64,000 nt of DNA, taken from the NCBI RefSeq assembly GCF_949628265.1, contig NC_088787.1, positions 9,724,501 through 9,788,500 on the forward strand, read 5' to 3'. Shown here in pieces: positions 25,001-37,445 of this stretch. Every line of letters starts with the position of its first letter. Positions within the stretch are counted from its first letter, which is position 1. The stretch comes from Cloeon dipterum (taxonomy: Eukaryota; Arthropoda; Insecta; Ephemeroptera; Baetidae). Both the position numbers and the translations under genes were made by a program. Under the pieces are notes generated by a model. That model searched no databases. It was not told the DNA's origin and saw only the letters and a program-made list of their open reading frames with translations.

Positions 25001-28000
25001 GGATAAATTTAAGTTTTTCTCCAAAACTTAAAAATTACCCACAGATTGATTTGTACTATCAAACTTTGTCAATGAATCAAATTTCATCCAAACTGAGCAA
25101 AAACTGTATTTTAAAATCAATTTTGAAATTGTTTGTCAATTTTTTTAAAATTTCCCTGTCGACTCATAAATTTTCCACCAGTGTACAACGTCGCATCCCT
25201 CGTATTTCAGTGTAAATTTACTAACCTGACACTGCAGCCAGCGTCGTCCTGGATGAGTTGTTTCAGCTGCAACTCCGCCCTACCTAGCAGCGTGGCAACC
25301 TGCGAAATAGGCTCCCTCACGTTGTACAGAGATATGCGCAGTTTTGATTCCCTAACTAGACCATCACTTGCCCTCAAAGCCACCGTGTGCAGAAAGTTTG
25401 GGTTGCTATTACACTGGAAATGGATGCTTTTAATGGCCGGCCGAAAGTATTTGACATAAATTTTACCTTAACAACCTCAGTCCTTGCGTACTGAACCCAC
25501 CGACCCTCGTATGGCATGAAAACGTGAAGACATAACATTGGATTTGGTGGCTTTCCGTGGCCATCACACAACAGATTGTCACAGGAGAAGGAAACTTCAC
25601 ACAAAGGAGCCTCGCAAGGATCTGTAAGAACGTGAAAAGTGAGCGATTTTTCAGCATTGTTTTTATTTAGTTGATTAATTTAAGATTCCAATAGATAATT
25701 ACACACAATGAAGCAAAATGTTTAAGCAAAAACTAATCTGTTTCGAGAGCTTAACTGGTAATTGGAAAAATGGCCCACAATCCTCCTAAATTATGAATAT
25801 TCTCAACTTTTTTTCATTATATTTTAAGATGGTTTGCTGTTGTAATAATTACCTTGTTGTCTGCATAGACAGAATAGCCTACTTTTGATTTTTAAAAAAT
25901 CTATGAGAGGTTTACACATTAGAAGAAACATTTTACCGCTCTCATAGACAACGTTTTCTTGGGTTTGTTCGATTTAAAATGTGTTTTTGGTCAATTTACT
26001 AACATTTATTTCTTTGCAAGATTCAATATTTGTTTCATTTGTTTAATCAGTGTAACTATTGTCTCTTTAAGAGATTTGTTGCGATTTATACGCTAACGTA
26101 AAATTTGAAAAAGTAGATTTAGAGTCCCGAGTTAATTTAATAGTTAAATTTTAGAAGTATTATTACAAAAAAATCAATTAATTTTCAAGTATTTCCCCAA
26201 AAAAAGTATCGGTTTTTACTAGAGGTCTCAGCAAAGCCAGCTAATTTTGGTTCACGTGGTATGCCTAATTGTTAGCTGCGACATCCACACCATTCGCCGG
26301 AAAAAATGCTCTGCTCTCGGCCTAAAATTTGGCGTTAGCATTTGAGCCAGCCTCTGAAATCTGAGACCTCTAGATTTTACTCCTTTCCCTGCTAAAATGG
26401 TCGTTCTCCGAGATGGAAAAGGAGAATGGTCATTTTATTTAGGGAAATTAATTATCCTTGGGATCGAAAACCGACCTAAGATATTTTTGCAACACTTATT
26501 TCCTGGACTTTGCGAGACTTGCGTAAAAATCAATATTTATTTATATCCCCCTTTTGATTAAAATTATACTGATATGGCACGAGTATAATTTCCAGACCGA
26601 AAATATTGAAAGCTTTTGAGGATAATCCAAGATTCCAAAGCATATCTTACAAATAATAGATTGTATTCCACATTTTTGGTAATTTAGTTTGTTACATGGT
26701 TGATTTAAATTCCCATATAATTTCAGGCCAAAAAATGGAGTTAGTCAATAGCTTCACTTAACCTTGAACCCCCTCTTGTGAGCCAAAAATAAATGCGTCA
26801 CATGTTTGCAATTATTTTAAAATGTGTTGCCGTCAGTGAGATAATTACTCACAACAGCGGAAAATCGAGAAAACATGTCCATATCGACAAGCACCTAAAC
26901 AGTTTTGATAAGGCTGTCTTTCCAGTCAAAATAACTGTCGCTCAAACCCACACAAAGTAAGCAGTTGAAGAATTATGTTGTGATAAATAAAATAATGTTG
27001 ATATTAAAAATTCGAAACTGCCCATTTTTTCAATGAAAAGATCTAAACAACGCTGATCCACTTACCAATTAATCTTCCACGCCTAGCTCTCCAAGTATTA
27101 ACCTCAAGTTCAATTTCTCGGCCTCCGTACCTCAGGTCGAGTTCTTGTTTCATAGCTGAAATCTGCAACGCGATTCGTTTAAACATGATCATCACATGCA
27201 ACGACTGCTCAACACAAACTAGACGATATTATATTAGTTTATCTCAAGGTTAGTTTGGAGTATTTTTAACTTCCGTTTCGTTTCAATCGTAAACCGCAAC
27301 AAGAATGTTTGTTGACAACGTACTTGTGCTCGCATGGTCTCGTATCCTGCCAGTTGCAACGCGGCCACCCATCGGTCCCGCTCTTCCACGGTCAAAGCTG
27401 CCAGGTGCTGGCTGACGCCGCCCTCGAAAACTGCAAAGAGCGAATTTTAGCACTTCGATCCGCATGCAAATATTATGTCTCACCGAGGGCGAATCCGTAA
27501 GAGCCGTCGTTCATGGTTGCCGGCTCGAGTTTAATCGTGCAGCCCTCGACCAGAATAACTCCAGCTGGCTCAGACCACTGCTCTCGAGATTTGAAGTAAA
27601 AAAGCATGTTGCCCCGCAGCCGACACCATCGCTCGCTGCTGACTGGAAAAGCCGGGAAAATCGTGTCAGTGCATGACGGAGAGTAAACGCGATCGGCCAG
27701 AGAAGTGTTTGTTGGTGACACTAACAGTGCAGTTAGTCCAACGTTTCTAGATATTTGTTAACAGCGAAATTTTGGTGAATTTTTGGTGCCAATTTTGTTC
27801 AAATTATATTTAATTAAAATAGGAAAACGCTGAGGTTAATCTGCAAAGTTGAAGGGGTTAGAGATGAGTGAACGAACGAACGAACAAACCTTGCACCGCA
27901 CACCAAAGAACAAACCGGCGCCACAATACATACGAAACAACATGCAAGCCATGCACAAAACCACCTTTGTTCCAACTCTACCAAATTTTGTCACTTGCAA

Positions 28001-28677
28001 AGTACCTCTTTTGGCAGATCCAACACAGATCAGGTTGCTAGATGAATTCCTACTTCTTTGCTTAATTTTTATGCTGTCTTTACCTTGAATAATGTTGTTA
28101 TGTCAGTCGGAGTAAAATAAATCAATGACGAGAAAGGTTAATAATTACAAGGGGGAACAAAACACATGCAGAAACGATCATGGATTAAACTGGTCTTCCA
28201 TTAAAACAGATTCGGGTTTTTTTTATGAATGGAACGAGAAACACCACAATCATTAGTCAAATCACACACAAAGAGTTTGGTAAAACTTTAAAAGGGTAAT
28301 TTCACTGGGTTCCACCATTCATTTTTGTTTGCACAGTCCATTCTGTATTCCAAAATTTTAATATTAAATATATAATATGTAAACGTGCTTTCATATATTT
28401 ATATGTTGTATATATGTATCATTTCAAAAACATGCTGACCAAGAATTAACACAGCAAGATTATGTACGCAAAGGTCCGCTAGATAAAGAATGCAAAATTG
28501 ATATTTTTTTTTCTTAATTTCAAAAAAGTTCTCTGGGTTAGTCCATCGTTGGAACTCACTTTCTGTCCTTTTGAAAAATCCATCTTGGCGCTCCTTAAGA
28601 AGCAACACCCCTTCCTTGTCGAAATTCTGCGAGGGTTGTTTCGCGAAACTGAACATCTCCTGCTTGTTGAACCGCAT
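19062..28677 (-). CDS. INPP4A: Inositol-3,4-bisphosphate 4-phosphatase (INPP4 type II), complete
   Basis: Eighteen exons join in frame to 1225 aa: 28677-28560, 27642-27484, 27430-27324, 27162-27066, 25621-25467, 25413-25226, 24554-24207, 24149-23989, 23670-23282, 23229-23010, 22502-22164, 22115-21884, 21529-21304, 21246-21067, 20657-20498, 20446-20246, 20139-20004, 19323-19062. The enzyme removes the 4-phosphate of PtdIns(3,4)P2 to give PtdIns(3)P, damping PI3K signalling on endosomal and plasma membranes. Residues 1-128 look like a PH domain ([17 protein letters not shown] ... [12 protein letters not shown]), followed by a C2-like region (about 129-275). [14 protein letters not shown] is a family hallmark. 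The CX5R phosphatase loop [10 protein letters not shown] is at about 1143-1152, and the C-terminus ends [13 protein letters not shown]. An acidic, Ser-rich segment (about 648-760) makes it longer than the vertebrate enzymes (about 920-980 aa). One intron (22163-22116) is only 48 bp. The start codon is the first ATG before the PH motif; an upstream coding exon cannot be excluded. Confidence 0.9.
20893..21005. repeat. Partial copy of repeat E in an INPP4 intron
   Basis: Starts AGGGTTGCAT and shares a long stretch with 33209-33350, including TCTAAAATTTGCGGTTGG. Only one end is present, so the copy is truncated. Confidence 0.7.
26222..26370. mobile_element. Repeat A: TA-flanked MITE with GAGGTCTCAG ends
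   Basis: The 149-bp element has inverted ends GAGGTCTCAG / CTGAGACCTC and is flanked by TA on both sides (26220-26221 and 26371-26372), as expected for a Tc1/mariner-type non-autonomous element. It sits in the INPP4 intron between exons 4 and 5. A 221-bp relative is at 51142-51362. Confidence 0.8.
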
Positions 28678-31600
28678 CGCATCTGCTCTGGAATGCCCGA
28701 AATTATTCCTATTAGGCGGCGAAAGTTTCACTCGGTGGGCGGCGATGTGACAGAAAGGTCCACGAACCCGACTTGCGAAGAATTTCATTTCGCCTCCAGG
28801 GGTTCATGATGTCATGCATATATTAATCATACGAAAAAAACAACCGAAAAGGCGAATATTCGGACGACGAGCCTACTTACAAATCACAGCTGACGCTCGA
28901 CAGCAAAGTTTGGTCGGCGGAAGCGCCGAATTCGCCGCGGAAACGAAAATTTCGACGTCGATCTATGGATTTATGTGTGCCATGTTTGTATTGTGCTACG
29001 GAGTGGGCGTGGCGAACAACATACGTTGATCATTTTTGCTGCAACTGGCGGGAAGGGAAAAAGGACTACATTCACAAGAACATGAAATAAAAATCAAATT
29101 AAAAAAGATTAAGGCTCCAATCATAATTCATTTTTAGATTCAAATGAAAATCTTGCTCCAAAGTAGAAATATTGAACGGTTTTTCTTTATTTTCCATTCA
29201 TTCAAGCATTTTTACCATTTTTAGTTCTCAAACACAGCAGGTAGAGAACGGGACAGGTGCAGCTCCAGCGATCATCGTGCCATCTGGTGGCCAATCATTT
29301 GTGGGCAAATCCCGGCTGGCTGGCTGGCTAGCCGCTGGCGGGGAGCAGCAGCGGCGGCGCGGGTTGCCTACCTGTACGAGCGGAAGGGCGCCTGCGCCAC
29401 TAAGCGGCCATTTTTAAAGTTCCGCGAACCCTTTATGTCAAGTGATGTCACTAGTGTACGTTCGGCGACGGTAAATTGCAGCAGGGGTTAATCAATATAA
29501 TCAGCGCCCGTGTATCGCCCAGCCGCGCGGATTGTTTTCGTCGTGCAGCAGACAGCCGGATAATTTTATTTGCGATCGGCGCCGACGAGCGGGCGCTTGG
29601 CAGGCTCGGCTCCTCCGCGGACATGTCGCCGCTCGACGGTTAAACGCGCTCCTCCGCGGACGCCTCCACGCCGAATTGTTGTGTAAGTGGGCTGGCTGGC
29701 TAGCTGGCTTCCTTTTCGGAGCGAGCTGCTTTTTATTTACCCAGCTATCTGGTGCGTGTGTTTGCTCGGCCTATCGCGGGGACACTACTTCACAACTTTC
29801 CTTTTCGCCTTGTGTTCATTCCCGGCCGTGCTCGCTCGCACACACCGCAAATCTGTTTGCTGTCCCTTGTAAGGCTTCTGAAACTTTTGTCAACACAGAA
29901 AGCAAGCAAGCGCGAGGCTGCCGTCGGGGGCGATTAGTGCCGGAGCTGGCCAGGTTTGGAATTTTTCCTCCGTTATTTCGAAGAATTTGCTGCAATTTTA
30001 ATACTCGACTGACAGAGCAGCTGTGTAATTATAATAGGTCGGGTGTCGTTTTGCACTGCATTTTGCTTCTCATATTTCGTTGAGGAGAAATATAATAATT
30101 AATATTGCGTGCTTGTGGTGTTTATTTTTAATTTTTCTGCCCACAATTGCGTGCAGTAAAAGCTGGTCAGTGTGGAAAGAGCCGTCGTGTGTGTAACAGT
30201 TCCTCGAGTCAGCTGCTCCTCGAGAGAACATAACGCTAATTAAGCTGGTAAAAGCAGTGTTCACATTTTTTGACCTCTCGCGAGTCACGTTTAACGACCC
30301 TTCGAGCCCTTTGATACTCGGAGAACTGGACTAATTCCCGCTTCGAGTGGCAAAAAGCGCGGACACAAAGGGGTGAAAATCTCAGTTGTGAAATCTTGGC
30401 TCATTTGAGCTGCTCACAAAGGTGAAAAATTTATCTCCTCATCATGCACTTGTCAAGCACCTTGCAAATAACCTCACGGTGAAAGGAAGCCGCTCTGCTT
30501 TTTTCCCTCGAATCATTAAATTTTTGCTCCATTTTTTATTCATTTTAAAGGGGAAAGGAGAGCATCAAAAGAGTTAATATATTTAGGCCGAGAAACCGCG
30601 ATTGATTTCTGTCGGTCTCTGAGATGCCACAGCATTTTTTTATTGTTTAAAAAGTGCGAACACCGAAAATGCTTGGTAATTTAGATGAAAAGTAGTGCTG
30701 ATGGCCCAGAATTGGCCTGAATTTATTTTGCACAAATCAACTCAACCGGATATTTGCCCGAATGAAATCGGAAATTGTCGGATCGGCTAAACGGTGAGTG
30801 GAATTTCCCAGAACCAAAAGGTAATTGCTTGAACGATTGGTAGAATTTCCTCGGATAAGAATATAACGAGAAATACTGAATCAATTTGAGCTTTGGACCA
30901 AAACTTAACATTTTTTATTGACAAAAACGCAAACACATTGCTGAACAACTCATACCAACTCCGTTTCTCAGTTTTCTAGGGTTGGAGTGTGGAGTTAAAA
31001 TACGATAGAACAATAGGACTGTGCTATTTCAACGGAAGATTATTTCTCTTGGCTTATAATTGATATTGGGACACAAAATTAGTACAAATTTTAATTGCAG
31101 CAACCGTCGAAAATGACTAAACTGCTGGGTTGCACGTTTTTACTGCTCGGTTTTATTCAGCAGTTTTTTTTTCAAACAATTTGTAATTTTTTAAAAACCA
31201 ATTTACAATTTTTTATTGCACTAGAAATATTTTTTCGATTTCTCAAGAAAATATAAAAAAGTACCAAATATAGGGGTGAGTTATAATATTTTATAAGTGC
31301 TATTCCCTGTCCTCAGTCCTCAATTGCGCCATAATTTTCTGACAAGAATAGGTCTTGGGCCAACAAATTATTATAAACTTCAACACAAATATAGTCTGCA
31401 AAAGAAATATAATAAAGGGACAAATTTGCCGTTTTTTTTTTCATTTAGCAACGCTTTAAAATAACTTAAAATCTATTCTAAAATGTTCTGTGGAGTTTCC
31501 GTGTAATCCCTGTTATGATATTCTAAAAATATCCTTCCTAAGTTTTTCTAGACTCAAATTTAATTTGCCGTTTCTGTGAAAAAGATAAATTGCAATCTCC

Positions 31601-32340
31601 AGACCTATTTTTTCATTCAAGGAAAAATCCTGCATATCTAATATAGTTATGGCAAACTTATGAAATAAAATTTCACTTCAAATTATTGAATTCCGGCCTG
31701 TTTGCATGGCTTCCAAAAGTTGTGAAAACAAAAACAATTTTCAAAGAGTAACGCCGTGCTCTAATGGGATGAAAAATTTAAATTTCTTTGGTGCTTGAAT
31801 TGAAATTGAAATAATGCTCTAAAATGAATTTTTGTCTTATTGTTTTTGACCTTTAAAAAACACGACTTAAATGTGTATTTAAATTTAAGCTGAATTACAC
31901 AGCTGTTCTTGGCACAATCTCCGAGCTGTAAAATTGTAGTCAGTTGCAGTTTTCATAAAAATAAATTCATTCATCTGTTAGAGTCCTAGTCTCATACCCC
32001 AATTCGCAGCGTTTAATATCAAATAGTTAAACCTGGACTTAATGCTAGCTGTCAAAATAGATGTTTTATTAACTCTGCTAGATGTAGCCTCGCAGCTGGC
32101 GCCCCAATTCCTGAGATAACAAGCAAGCAGCTAACAGGGCACCAGCTCCAACGTCACATGTACTCGACTTAATAATTTACACGTGCAGAGTTCGGAAGTA
32201 ATTTTCTCTGTTAGAGTCAAAATTTATGCAGCCAAATGTTTAACAAAACAAGCTGCGTTATTGACAAGATAAACTTGTATTTTTGAAAACATATTTTGTC
32301 CCATCAAATAATAATAAAATTGTTTGTGTTTAATTTTCAG
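28678..32340. promoter_or_regulatory. Divergent INPP4/syntrophin upstream region, GC-rich in part
   Basis: INPP4 starts leftward at 28677 and the syntrophin coding exon begins at 32341 after a splice acceptor, so both 5' ends probably lie here. The stretch about 28850-30250 is GC-rich and CpG-rich compared with its surroundings, with open frames up to 183 codons that show no protein family. A donor-like string (TTGT|GTAAGT near 29682) could end a syntrophin 5' non-coding exon. From 30300 to 32340 the DNA is AT-rich with nothing recognisable. Confidence 0.45.
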
Positions 32341-32349
32341 GCGGGCACC

Positions 32350-35300
32350 ATGAGCAGCTACGGCAGGTCGGGCCTGCTGGAGACGTACGTGCGGAGCCAG
32401 TGGTACCGGGTGTTCGTGTCGCTGGAGGAGGACCACCTGAGCATCAGCCTCGACGAGACGTGCGAGAACGGCAACCTGAATGGCGGGCTGGACAACGGCG
32501 TGCTCGAGGGCTACTCGGACGTGCCCGAGTCGATCGCAAACCAGAAGCGGATCGTGTGCGTCGTCAAGTCGGACAACAACGGCCTCGGCATCTCGATCAA
32601 GGGCGGCCGCGAAAACAAGATGCCCATCCTCATCTCCAAGATCTTCAAGGGCATGGCGGCCGACCTGACCGAGAAGCTGTACGTCGGCGACGCCATCCTC
32701 TCTGTCAACGGCGAGGACCTCAGAGAGGCCACACACGACGAGGCGGTCAAAGCCCTCAAAAGGGCCGGAAAGATCGTTGAACTTGAAGGTGAAAACCCTA
32801 TGTTGTTTCTATTAAGCAATTTTTATTAAGTAAGGAATGCCTGAAAATATCCGATTGAGTGCTATTTTCAACTATAAATTTGTTTTTTTAATTTATTAAT
32901 AAAATGAATTTTTGTTGTAAAGGACATGAACCGACACTAGATGAGGCAGTCTTTCAAATTAAATGCTGGTCATTGAAGGTCTTCTGGACAACGATTTTTT
33001 TGCATTTTAACATTTTTTTTTCAAAATTTGTCTGATTTTCAAGCGATGATTTCTAACTGGTTTCTTGCGCATTGATTGATGGTGCATTTTTGCGCATTTA
33101 TTACAGCTATATAATAGACATATTAATGTCCATGGACTTTTAAGGTTCTAGATGACGATCTTATTGAATGATTAAAATGGCTCAAAATATAGTAAATCGA
33201 CTGATGCTCAGGGTTGCATTTGCTTGCCATCCAGTTTTTTACCCACTGGTTTTAATAGTTTTACCACTAAATTTTTAACCAATTTCTTGCGCAAGAAATT
33301 AAATTATTCCATTTTTCCCTTATGAAAATCTAAAATTTGCGGTTGGAGTGGTCAAAATTTCCTCATGTGTAGATTTTTTTTAAAATTGCCATTTTGTTGC
33401 CTCAATTTCTCTAAACATTTCTCTCTGACAATTTTTCAAGTCGAGGTCATGAACTAATTATTAGAAAATTATTGAAAACTGAAGTGCAAACATTACCTGC
33501 AAGAAACTGGTAAAAATAAAAATAAAACGCTTTTTACCACTGCACTTTTTTCAATGATGGGTTTTTGCAACCCTGCTAAAGCCCCAGCTCCTAAATATGT
33601 GCATCTAATTCTTTTAGTGAAGAGTAAACCTGACTTAAAAATTCTAAATATTTAAGACTGTCAATGCAAAATCTTAAACAAAATTATCTAAATTTATACA
33701 TTTTTCATATATTTATGTAACTGATTCAATTTCCAAAACTAAATACTTACATTTTGTCCAATAACACCTCTTCAAAGGCTATAATTTTTTTTAAATTAAG
33801 AATAAATTGGTCGACTCTTCATCCTTGATTGGTTCATAAAAAAACTTCAACTGACCGCCTCGAAAGAATTCTTTCACTCTCATGTATTTATTTCCTTCTT
33901 TTTGTATTACTTTGTAGTAACATTATTTATTAAGGTGTTTGGTTTTGAGTCGTATGCTAACTGTGCTGTTATTCCGTTTTTTGATTTCAATTTTGCTGCA
34001 TGAACTGCATGTGTTGTGTGTGGACAAACCCTTTCGTGGCCGACGCTTTGTGTGAACCATGCACCCCCGTAATGCCCTGTCGGACCGTCGTCTCCACCGC
34101 CACACCACCCCGTCGCCGCGCGCGTGCTGTGCCGCCCACCAACTGACAGTCGTGCCGTCCTTCTATGTTACAGTCAAATATCTCAGAGAAGTGACGCCTT
34201 ATTTTAGAAAAGCCTCAATAATTAGCGAGGTCGGCTGGGAGCTGCAGAAAGCGTTTCTCTCGCAGAGGCCTCCGAGTCCGCGCCAGACGGCTCCGAGAGC
34301 CGACACGCGTTATATACCACTGCAGCTCTGCTATCTCACCCGCAATTTCAGACACCAAGACCCAGGTACGACAATACTTTGGTTAAAAACAAGAAATATG
34401 CAAAGAAAATTATTTAAAACCAAATTTTTTATTTTCTTTTAATTTTTATTTTATTATGATACATAATTCAGTTTTAGTAAATATTAAGAGAACTTGTCAT
34501 GTTTATAAACTGTAAATGTTAATTATTCTGCAGAAAACCGATGCTTTGAACTGCACTCTCCTGACGGTATCCATAATTGTGTTCTTCGAGCGCCTGACCC
34601 TTCGGAAGCTGCCGCTTGGTTCAACACACTCCACTCCGCGCTCTCTAACCTCACCGCCATGGCCATGAACCAGGCCAACCAAGTCATAGCCCCGCTCAGA
34701 ATTAGTGATCCCGCTTTACCCGGAGAACTGATGCAGATTGGCTGGCTCGCCAGGAAAAGCGAGGTAAAACCGCGTCAAATTGTTTCCTGATTTAATATAA
34801 ATCAAATCTATAAAGCATACTTGAAACTAAAAACGCTTCATCAAATACCTTTGAAGAAATTTTAATTTCTATGAAAAAAATGAAAGAAAATAACTATATT
34901 TTCTACTTTAAAGCTTCTTTCCTTAAAGGAAACTCCACGTTTTTTTTCACATGTCGTTTCGTGCCATCTCTATTTGATGAGAAAACCAAATCGATGAGTC
35001 AGTTTTGCGTTACTGGGCATTTCCTAGATGTTAGCTTTAGCTGGAATATCCGATATAGCTTGATACTTGCGTAAAATATTATTTCTGCAATTTTCTAAGC
35101 TGTTAAATAAATTAATTGTAGCTAAATTTATGTCATTGAAATAGCTAAGACACAAATCAGTTTTCGTTTTCCAATATTTTGAATTTTAAATGTTTTCCTT
35201 TTGTTTAAAAAATATGAAGATCAACAAGCGAAAAATTGTAGCCGTCAAAATATATAGTACAAAAAATAAATTAACCAAATATTTCGATTAATAAAACGCA

Positions 35301-36305
35301 GCATCCTAATAGTTTCCTTGTTAGCTCTGCAAATTTCTTTGTGCTAAGCTTCCGTTATCATGAAAATCATGGATGTATGGAAAGAAAATTATCAATAAAA
35401 TTATCCCGCCAATCTTGTACTTTTTAGCACGGAGAAGAGACAGCAGAGCGGTGGCAGTCGGTGTTTGCAGCTGTGACTGAAACGCAGCTTCGGCTGTACG
35501 GCGCGGCGCCGTGGAGCCTCGAGTCGTGGGCGACGCCTTTCGACTGCTGCTCTCTCTTAGCAACCAGGTAGGTGTCTTTCCTCCCGTTATACCTTTTTAC
35601 TGAAAAAAAATCTGTCCTTCTGTAGACTGGTCGGATCCCAAAGCAGACGAGGCAGCTCTGTTCTGCCCATGGCCGCAGAGTTGATCACGTTCAGCATCAG
35701 ATGCGGAACCTTGGAGGGCATAATCTCGCACTACTTGAGGACAGAAACTCACAGGGACCTAGCGAATTGGGCCAGAGCCCTGGTGCAGGGCGCCCACGAC
35801 GCCGTGCAGAGGCAGAAGGAAATTCTTTTCTGTGAGTGACTCTATCAGTTATTAAAAGGATATTTTAAACTTGGGAATAAAATTAAAACTGATTTCATTT
35901 TTTAAATTTGTTTGGTGTTAAAAAATTCTGGTCTCATTTTGTTACGCCTAAATTTATAATTTTCAGCTTGCGTTTGGCAAAACCAGCCGTGTCAATTATT
36001 ACTACACTACGAAGCTGGATTCACGCTGCTCGACGCCTCAGATCCACCTCAACAAATTTGGTCTTACCCCTTTGAAAGACTTCGTTCATCATCAGATGAT
36101 GGAACAAGATTGCTTTTGCTCGATTTTGGTGCCGAGGATGAACAGGTAAATTTCTAAATGTCACCTTGTGTTTGCCCCAGAAATAAATAAATATATTCTA
36201 AATTTTTTACAGGAATTGGACATGGAGGGATGTCCAAAACCTTTAGTCTTCACTCTTCACAACTTCTTGTCAGCCAAGATTCATCGTCTGGGGCTTTATG
36301 CGTAA
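32350..36305 (+). CDS. Syn1: Syntrophin, alpha/beta type (syntrophin-1-like), complete
   Basis: Seven coding exons join in frame to 492 aa: 32350-32788, 34174-34365, 34534-34763, 35428-35567, 35626-35831, 35967-36145, 36213-36305. Syntrophins are cytoplasmic adaptors that bind dystrophin-family proteins under the membrane and recruit channels and enzymes through their PDZ domain. Order: N-terminal half of PH1 (about 1-50), PDZ (about 66-148, with GLGI as the carboxylate-binding loop at 78-81 and [13 protein letters not shown]), second half of PH1 starting [11 protein letters not shown], a second PH domain starting near [12 protein letters not shown], and the C-terminal syntrophin-unique domain ending [15 protein letters not shown]. 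Length matches vertebrate alpha-1 syntrophin (about 505 aa). The first coding exon is markedly GC-rich. A non-coding first exon is implied by the acceptor just before 32341. A broken copy of exons 4-5 lies at about 44735-45420. Confidence 0.95.
33209..33575. mobile_element. Repeat E: hAT-like MITE in syntrophin intron 1
   Basis: The ends are inverted: CAGGGTTGCA at the left and TGCAACCCTG at the right. The flanking 8-mers CTGATGCT and CTAAAGCC agree at 5 of 8 positions, compatible with an old 8-bp target duplication of hAT type. Related copies are at 61451-61753 and 20893-21005. No ORF. Confidence 0.75.
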
Positions 36306-37445
36306 TTGATAAATCAAATTGATTATTGATAAGAGACTAATAATTTAAAACAAAATTTATACTGTTACTATATGAATTACAAGATTTTAATACTTCTGTA
36401 CATAAATAATAATTATATAAATTGTATAATAATTTGTTATCTCACTCAAGTCATTATCATCTTAACACTGTCTGAGATTCTCATCGACAACCCCCATTGA
36501 TTTTAGACCAAATAGTAGCTCCGAAAGTTTGGATTCCCAAAGAACTCGTTAGCGCTTCCTTTCTCCTTTCTAGGATCCTTCTTGAACATGTAGCACCAAT
36601 TTTGCGTGTGTCGGGTCGGGCGAGTACCATATTTTGTAGCGACTTTTCAAAAATACATTGTATGAAAATTACATGCTGTGAGAGCACAAACCGTTTTGTC
36701 ACTTTGCTTTTTGCCGCCCGCGAAACCCTCTGACCTTTTATTGCTCTCGTTAATGTAAGGTTGGCTTAAAAATACTGTTTGGATCACACATACAAACAAA
36801 CTCACACTTTTCGTGCATGCACCAGACGTAGGCGAATGTTAGTAGTAACGATAATTTGAAATTTCCTTCCTCCAGGCCGCGTAAATTACCTGATTTGCGT
36901 GTGTTGATGCACCCTCGGCAGTTCAGTGAAATGTACGAAATCAAAATGACATTGCAAGTGTACGCCAGTCTCGAGCGTCGAAAGGAAATTAATTAGATGT
37001 TTCTCATCCCCTTACACGTATCTCCAAACACTGTAACTTCAACTAACTCTTGTTACAAACATAAAAATAACTGCTGCTTATGTGCCAAAACTACAATTTT
37101 TCTACAATCATGATACAACTCACACACACAAATTTATTGTGAACTGCTATTCTCTCAAATACTGATAAGGCATATTGGCAAGAATAAGTGCGGATTGGTC
37201 GCTGACCCAAATCAAGAAGCAGTAATTGTGTGGCTTACTGGTTACGACATTTAATGGACCGATTGACTAGTTTTCGGGTATTTTGTACTGCATCAAACAC
37301 ACACAAGTGATGTGCAAATTTGCTATTGCTGCGCTGAATTATATGTTGCTACAAATAACATGTAAATGAAGCTGTAACTTCACTGAAAGCTACACCACAA
37401 TAAATAAAGAAATTGTTTGTTATAATATTGATGCGCGTTTCAATA
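36306..37445. other. Syntrophin 3' flank, no gene recognised
   Basis: AT-rich 3'UTR and spacer. Several ATAAATAAT-like polyadenylation candidates lie at 36400-36435. Small ORFs at 36481-36733 have no recognisable features. Confidence 0.4.

Noticed and set aside
29279..29294. CTCF-like string near CCATCTGGTGGCC
   Set aside because: It differs from the CTCF core at an important position and is a single occurrence, so it is not distinguishable from chance.
29532..30083. 183-codon plus-strand ORF
   Set aside because: Located in a GC/CpG-rich upstream region where stop codons are rare. The translation has no domain, and overlapping frames are equally open.
32224..32736. 170-codon minus-strand ORF
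   Set aside because: It lies antisense to the GC-rich syntrophin PDZ exon, and its long open frame follows from that exon's codon composition.
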